Assembly (NCBI GenBank): GCA_036502625.1
Contig: DASXYG010000117.1
Span: forward strand, 1-64,000
Source of the DNA: DASXYG01 sp036502625
GTDB lineage: Bacteria; Actinomycetota; Actinomycetes; Streptosporangiales; Streptosporangiaceae
DNA length: 64,000 nucleotides
Reading direction: 5' to 3'
Below the pieces are notes generated by a model. The model saw nothing but the letters and a program-made list of their open reading frames with translations. It searched no databases and had not been told where the DNA came from. A program made the position numbers and the translations under genes. Below are positions 60,393 through 64,000 of the stretch, one piece after another. Position 1 is the first letter of the stretch. Each line of letters opens with the position of its first letter.

Positions 60393-60617
60393 TCACCACC
60401 ACGGTTCTCCCGAGTCACCCGACGGGGCCGATTCCCTGACGGCCCGCGCAGATTGATGTGCCATGGCGATGGTCGCTGAGTGGTGATCCGGCGTACCATT
60501 CGAGATCCGGGAAGGGCTGGGGAGGGCTTCGGCGGACGCCGGCGCTACGCCCCCGAGGGCGAGGACAGCGAGAAATGCGAGAACCGAGACGGCCGTTCTC
60601 GCAGGGCGGCGGAACAC
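60393..60617 (-). CDS. Small secreted protein, possible signalling peptide precursor
   Basis: This 74-residue frame begins with GTG 60617 and has a clear signal peptide: charged RRPAR, hydrophobic VSVLAFLAVLALGG and a cleavage motif ASA at residues 27-29. The mature part, about 45 residues, is hydrophilic, without Cys, and ends GDSGEPWW. GGAG lies eight bases before the start. It is divergent, 62 bases away, from an XRE/TPR regulator, a layout used by peptide-responsive regulators in Firmicutes. The function is not known; the signalling role is inference. Confidence 0.5.
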   Translation of the reverse strand: MFRRPARTAVSVLAFLAVLALGGVAPASAEALPSPSRISNGTPDHHSATIAMAHQSARAVRESAPSGDSGEPWW

Positions 60618-60679
60618 GTTAGTCGCTCCAATCGGTTCGGTATTTTGCTAGTTATGCTCAGTCAAGGACGGTCGCTTTG
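60618..60679. promoter_or_regulatory. Divergent promoter region of peptide and XRE genes
   Basis: The 62 bases are clearly AT-richer than the rest of the window. On the plus strand TTAGTC (60619-60624) and TATTTT (60641-60646) are 16 bases apart. On the minus strand TTGACT (60665-60660) is a good -35 element, with no clear -10 partner. Both genes can be expressed from this short gap. Confidence 0.45.
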
Positions 60680-62005
60680 ATGGGTCAAGACTCCCTGGGG
60701 CAAAGGATCAGAGCCTTAAGGCGCGAGAAAGGACTGTCCCAGGCTGAGCTCGCGCAACCGGACCTATCGGACAGTTATATCTCCCTTATCGAAAGTGACA
60801 AGCGGACACCGACCGCCGAGGTCGTCGAGCTGCTCGCCGGGAAACTCGGCTGTTCGGCCGCGTACCTCAGCAGCGGTACCACACCACAGGTCCGCGCGGA
60901 ACTGCAAGAACAACTCAGCTACGCGCGCCTCGCGCTCGACAACGGCGAGATCGACGAGGCGGTGCGGCGCTTCGCCGACCTGCTGCGCGACGACCGCGCC
61001 GGCGGCGTGCCGGTGATCCTCGCCGAGGCGCGCTGGGGCCACGCGCTCGCCCTGGAGGCCGCCGGCTCCCTGGAGGCCGCGGCCACCGAGCTGGCCGCCC
61101 TGTGGGACGGCTACTCCGCCCATCCCGACAGCGCCGACCTGGAGCGCCGCGCCGAGCTCGCCATCGTCTACTGCCGCTGCCTCCGCGAGTCGGGTGCGCT
61201 GTCGGAGGCGATCACCGTCGGCGAGGCGGCGCTCGCCGAGCTCGCCGAGCCGGGCGACCCCCTCGGCGGCCGCCGTGACGTACGGGCATGGAGCGACGTC
61301 ACCGTGCCGATCGGCGCCACCCTCCTCGCCGCCTACCACGAGCGCGGCGACCTCGCGCGTGCGCAGCAGCTCGCGGCGCGGCTCGTCGCGGTCGCCGAGT
61401 CCGGCGGCGGCAACCGCGCCCGCGTCGCCGCGTACTGGAACGCCGGGCTCGTCGCCGCCGCGCGCGGCCGCCACGAGTCGGCGCTGCGGTTCACCGAGCG
61501 CGCGCTCGCCATCGCCGACCTCGTGCCCGACCTGCGCAACCTCGCCCGCCTGCCGATGCTGCACGGCATCCAGCTCGTCCGGTCCGGCCGCGTGGCCGAG
61601 GGCCACGACCTGCTCGCCAAGGCCGAGAAGGCCCTGGTCGACAGCCCGGCGAGCGCGGTCGACATCGCGCTGTGCCGCGCCCAGCGCTCCTGGGCGCGCA
61701 CGCTGCTCGGCGACCCCGAGGAGGCCGCCGTCCTGGCGCGCCGCGCGCTGACCGGCCTCGGCGCGGGGCAGCGGCTCGTCCGCGCCACCGCCCTGCTGTC
61801 GCTCGGCCACGCGCTGCTGAGCCTGGGCCGCATCGAGGAGGCGCGCGAGGCGCTGGCGGAGGCGGCCGAGCAGCTCACCGAGATGCAGTCGTCGCGCGAG
61901 GCGGCGCAGGCGCTCTACCAGCTCGGCGGCCTGCTCGGCGGCATCGGCGACCGCGACGGCCAGATCGGCGCCTACCGCAGCGCGCTCGCCAGCATCGGCC
62001 TGTGA
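60680..62005 (+). CDS. XRE-family HTH regulator with TPR-like C-terminus
   Basis: This 441-residue protein has an XRE HTH (residues 5-60: LGQRIRALRREKGLSQAELA and DSYISLIESDKRTPTAEVVE) followed by helical repeats to the end, with TPR-like spacing (AEARWGHALALEAAGSLEAAATEL, AQALYQLGGLLGGIGDRDGQ). The build is like RRNPP-type regulators, which bind peptides in the repeat domain, but actinobacterial members are poorly known. The start is ATG 60680, with AAGGACG upstream; TTG at 60677 is also in frame. It diverges from a small secreted protein gene. Confidence 0.82.
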   Translation: MGQDSLGQRIRALRREKGLSQAELAQPDLSDSYISLIESDKRTPTAEVVELLAGKLGCSAAYLSSGTTPQVRAELQEQLSYARLALDNGEIDEAVRRFADLLRDDRAGGVPVILAEARWGHALALEAAGSLEAAATELAALWDGYSAHPDSADLERRAELAIVYCRCLRESGALSEAITVGEAALAELAEPGDPLGGRRDVRAWSDVTVPIGATLLAAYHERGDLARAQQLAARLVAVAESGGGNRARVAAYWNAGLVAAARGRHESALRFTERALAIADLVPDLRNLARLPMLHGIQLVRSGRVAEGHDLLAKAEKALVDSPASAVDIALCRAQRSWARTLLGDPEEAAVLARRALTGLGAGQRLVRATALLSLGHALLSLGRIEEAREALAEAAEQLTEMQSSREAAQALYQLGGLLGGIGDRDGQIGAYRSALASIGL

Positions 62006-62093
62006 CCCCGGTCTGGTGCGCGCTCGGCGCGCCGGGTTAGGTTGATCTTGCCGCCGAGGCCCGGCGGCACCGATGAGTTGCGGAGGTGCGCCG

Positions 62094-62402
62094 GTGGCGG
62101 TTGTCGTCGTGGCCACGATCACCCCGAAGGACGGACTGCTCGACGAGGTCGTCGAGGTGTTCCGGCAGAAGATCCCCGACGTGCACAACGAGGAGGGCTG
62201 CCTCCTCTACGCCCTGCACCGCTCGAAGGACAAGATCGTCATGGTCGAGCGCTGGGCGACCCCGGAGGCGCTCGGCGCACACGGCAAGGGCGCGACCATG
62301 GCGTCCATCAACGCCGGCCTGAAGGGCAAGGTCGCGGGCCCGCCGGACATCGTCGTCACCGAGGCCGTACCGGCCGGCGACACCGCCAAGGGCGCGGTCT
62401 GA
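62094..62402 (+). CDS. ABM-domain (putative quinol monooxygenase) protein
   Basis: This 102-residue protein has a ferredoxin-like antibiotic-biosynthesis-monooxygenase fold: VVVVATITPKDGLLDEVVEVF, NEEGCLLYALHRS and IVMVERWATPEALGAHG. Such proteins act on quinones or as small dimers of unknown role. The GTG at 62094 is preceded by GGAGG seven bases away, better than the in-frame start at 62073. No pathway neighbour explains it. Confidence 0.82.
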   Translation: MAVVVVATITPKDGLLDEVVEVFRQKIPDVHNEEGCLLYALHRSKDKIVMVERWATPEALGAHGKGATMASINAGLKGKVAGPPDIVVTEAVPAGDTAKGAV

Positions 62403-62420
62403 GCCGTACGGGCAGGTCCG

Positions 62421-63149
62421 TCAGCCCATGACGGAGACGACGGCGCCGATCGCGGCCGTGCCGAGCACGGTCATGCCGAGCGTCATGCGCGACGGGTGCA
62501 GTGTGTGCGCCTCCGGGAGGATGTCGCCGGTGGCGATGTAGAGCAGGAACCCGGCGAAGAACGCGAGGTACGCCCCGAGCACCGGCGTGGGCACGTGGAT
62601 GAACCCCGCGGTGGCGGCGCCGAGCAGCGGCGCGATCGCGTCGAGGCCCAGCATGAGCTGCGCGGGCCGCCGCTGCGCGCCGTGGATGCGCATCACGCTG
62701 ACGGTGTTGAGCCCGTCGCAGAAGTCGTGCGCGATCACCGCGGTGGCGACGAGCACGCCGATCATCGTGCCGGCCTGGAACCCGATGCCGATCGCGAAGC
62801 CGTCCATGAACGAGTGCGCGGCCAGCGCCAGCGCGGAGATCACGCCGAGCGACGGGTCGTGGCGGTGCCCGGCGTACTCCTGCTCGTGCGCGTGGTGCAG
62901 GGAGACCGCGCGCTCCAGGACGTGCAGGACGAGGAACCCGGCGGCGAACGCGACCATGAACCAGCGCATGTTCGCGCCGGTCTCCTTGGCCAGGTCGGCG
63001 ACCTCGGGGATCAGGTCGAACGCGATCACCCCGAGCAGCACGCCCGCGCTGAACCCGAGGATCAGGTGCAGCCGGTCGCGGCTGCGCAGCGCGACGACCC
63101 CGCCCACCACCGTGGCCACCACAGAGCCGAGGGCGACCAGAATCGCCAC
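62421..63149 (-). CDS. ZIP-family metal transporter
   Basis: This 242-residue inner-membrane protein has about eight helices and the ZIP metal-site motifs in helices 4 and 5: LAAHSFMDGFAIGIGF and AHDFCDGLNTVSVM. A His-rich loop (HHAHEQEYAGHRHD) before helix 4 fits metal handling. It probably imports zinc or a similar divalent metal. GTG 63149 is used, with a run of G upstream. No Zur- or Fur-type box is obvious. Confidence 0.87.
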   Translation of the reverse strand: MAILVALGSVVATVVGGVVALRSRDRLHLILGFSAGVLLGVIAFDLIPEVADLAKETGANMRWFMVAFAAGFLVLHVLERAVSLHHAHEQEYAGHRHDPSLGVISALALAAHSFMDGFAIGIGFQAGTMIGVLVATAVIAHDFCDGLNTVSVMRIHGAQRRPAQLMLGLDAIAPLLGAATAGFIHVPTPVLGAYLAFFAGFLLYIATGDILPEAHTLHPSRMTLGMTVLGTAAIGAVVSVMG

Positions 63150-63262
63150 GTCATCCCCCCTCAATCCGTCCGAACAGTGTCCTCCATCCCGGAGACGGCC
63201 GCGTACGGGACGCGCGCGGTTCGATCTTGACCAAGCGCTCACTCGGATGCAGCGTGGACCGC

Positions 63263-64000
63263 ATGGCACCGGGACCCACGTTCGCGCGGATCCTCCTCGC
63301 GCGCGCCGACGACGACGCGACGGCCCTCCTCTTCGAGGACGAGCGGCACACCTGGGCCGAGGTGGTCGCCGCCGCGCGGGCGCGCGCCGCGTTGGCCCGC
63401 GACCTGCTCGCCGACGGCGCCGGGCCGCCGCACTTCGGCGTGCTCATGGACAACATCCCGGAGTACGTCCACTGGATCGGCGCGGCGGCGCTGTCCGGCA
63501 CCGTCCTCGTGGGCATCAACCCGACCCGGCGCGGCGCCGGCCTCGCCGCCGACATCCGGCACACCGACTGCCGGTTCGTCGTCACCGAGACCCGCCACCT
63601 GGCCGAGCTCGCCGGCCTCGGCCTCGGCATCCCGGTCCTCGTCACCGACGACCCCGCCGCTCCGCTCGACCTCGCCCGTCCGGACCCATCCCGTGCGGAA
63701 CCCGCACCCGGCGACCCGCTGCTGCTCCTGTTCACCTCGGGATCGACCGGCGCGCCCAAGGCCGTCGTGTGCTCGCAGGGGCGGCTCGCGGTGATCGCCG
63801 AGCGCGGCACGGCGCTGTTCGACATCGGCAGGCGGAGCGTGACGTACGCCGCGATGCCGCTGTTCCACGGCAACTCCGTGATGGCCAACCTGGCACCGGC
63901 GGTGCACGCGGGCGCGACGGTGGTGCTGCGCCGCCGGTTCTCCGCGTCCGGCTTCCTCCCGGACGTGCGCAGGTACGGCGTCACGTACGTCAACTACGTG
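63263..64000 (+). CDS. Acyl-CoA ligase (AMP-binding), 5' part
   Basis: The frame is open from ATG 63263 to the end of the window (246 codons). It is the N-terminal part of an adenylate-forming enzyme: the phosphate loop TSGSTGAPK lies at residues 158-166, and AMPLFHGNSVMAN near residue 195 is typical of fatty-acyl or related CoA ligases. This enzyme keeps the P-loop that the truncated protein at 5786 has lost. TTGACC (63227-63232) is a possible -35 element. The substrate cannot be assigned from the visible part. Confidence 0.85.
   Translation, partial: MAPGPTFARILLARADDDATALLFEDERHTWAEVVAAARARAALARDLLADGAGPPHFGVLMDNIPEYVHWIGAAALSGTVLVGINPTRRGAGLAADIRHTDCRFVVTETRHLAELAGLGLGIPVLVTDDPAAPLDLARPDPSRAEPAPGDPLLLLFTSGSTGAPKAVVCSQGRLAVIAERGTALFDIGRRSVTYAAMPLFHGNSVMANLAPAVHAGATVVLRRRFSASGFLPDVRRYGVTYVNYV

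Noticed and set aside
60480..60680. 66-residue plus-strand frame opposite the small secreted gene
   Set aside because: It overlaps the gene with a clear signal peptide and has no ribosome binding site or recognisable features.
63231..63246. CCAAG/CTCGG imperfect repeat upstream of the acyl-CoA ligase as a TetR operator
   Set aside because: One arm has a mismatch and the arms are only five bases, so it is too weak to list.

Overview
The window is chromosomal DNA from a high-GC actinobacterium. Support comes from the very high GC content, third codon positions almost always G or C, frequent GTG starts, many 4-base ATGA/GTGA gene overlaps, the abundance of CGTACG words, and a gene set typical of filamentous actinomycetes (SpoIIE-type phosphatase, LAL-like regulators, PucR, FprA, short-loop CydAB). 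The order Streptosporangiales is plausible but cannot be proven from the sequence alone. I found no rRNA, tRNA, CRISPR array, insertion sequence, phage gene or replication origin.

Layout. 1-5286: three head-to-tail LuxR-type regulators, the first cut by the window edge and the other two complete ATPase/TPR/HTH proteins. 5287-6703: a long intergenic region with symmetric elements, then a truncated adenylate-forming protein. 6717-9218: two CNNM/CorC-type membrane proteins, preceded by a short leader containing a 17-codon open frame that resembles the enterobacterial MgtL leader peptide. 9281-9624: a small stand-alone gene of unknown function. 9689-18864: miscellaneous metabolism (SDR, methyltransferase, aldo/keto reductase with divergent TetR, secreted M28 peptidase, LysR/DUF1772 pair, MFS transporter, heme oxygenase). 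18964-20928: TetR, MaoC hydratase and CitE-like lyase. 20938-24385: a small membrane protein and a TPP-riboswitch-controlled ECF transporter (ykoE-ykoD-ykoC order). 24504-28986: secreted esterase, cydAB with divergent PadR, and a membrane protein with a permease-prefix-like N-terminus. 29127-36006: isopentenyl-diphosphate isomerase, PAS-GAF-SpoIIE-ATPase phosphatase, EamA transporter, SDR, and an enolase-superfamily protein that has lost its catalytic residues. 36020-45911: paired membrane-anchored proteins, amidohydrolase/MFS pair, FprA, amidase, histidine phosphatase, alanine dehydrogenase, two unknown proteins.

45912-60335 is the best defined unit: a compact twelve-gene minus-strand cluster for purine catabolism, facing a PucR regulator. 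Read from uraD it encodes OHCU decarboxylase, HIU hydrolase, urate oxidase, an NCS2 permease, the three xanthine dehydrogenase subunits with an 8-oxoguanine-deaminase-like amidohydrolase between two of them, guanine deaminase, an AzgA-type permease, allantoinase and allantoicase. Together these take guanine or xanthine to ureidoglycolate plus urea. 60393-64000 holds a small secreted protein divergent to an XRE/TPR regulator, an ABM-domain protein, a ZIP metal transporter and the start of an acyl-CoA ligase.

The items most worth a second look are the MgtL-like leader (6717-6816), the enolase-fold pseudoenzyme (34873-36006), the secreted peptide with XRE/TPR regulator (60393-62005) and the recurring leaderless promoter layout in which a TANNNT-like hexamer lies six bases before the start codon.
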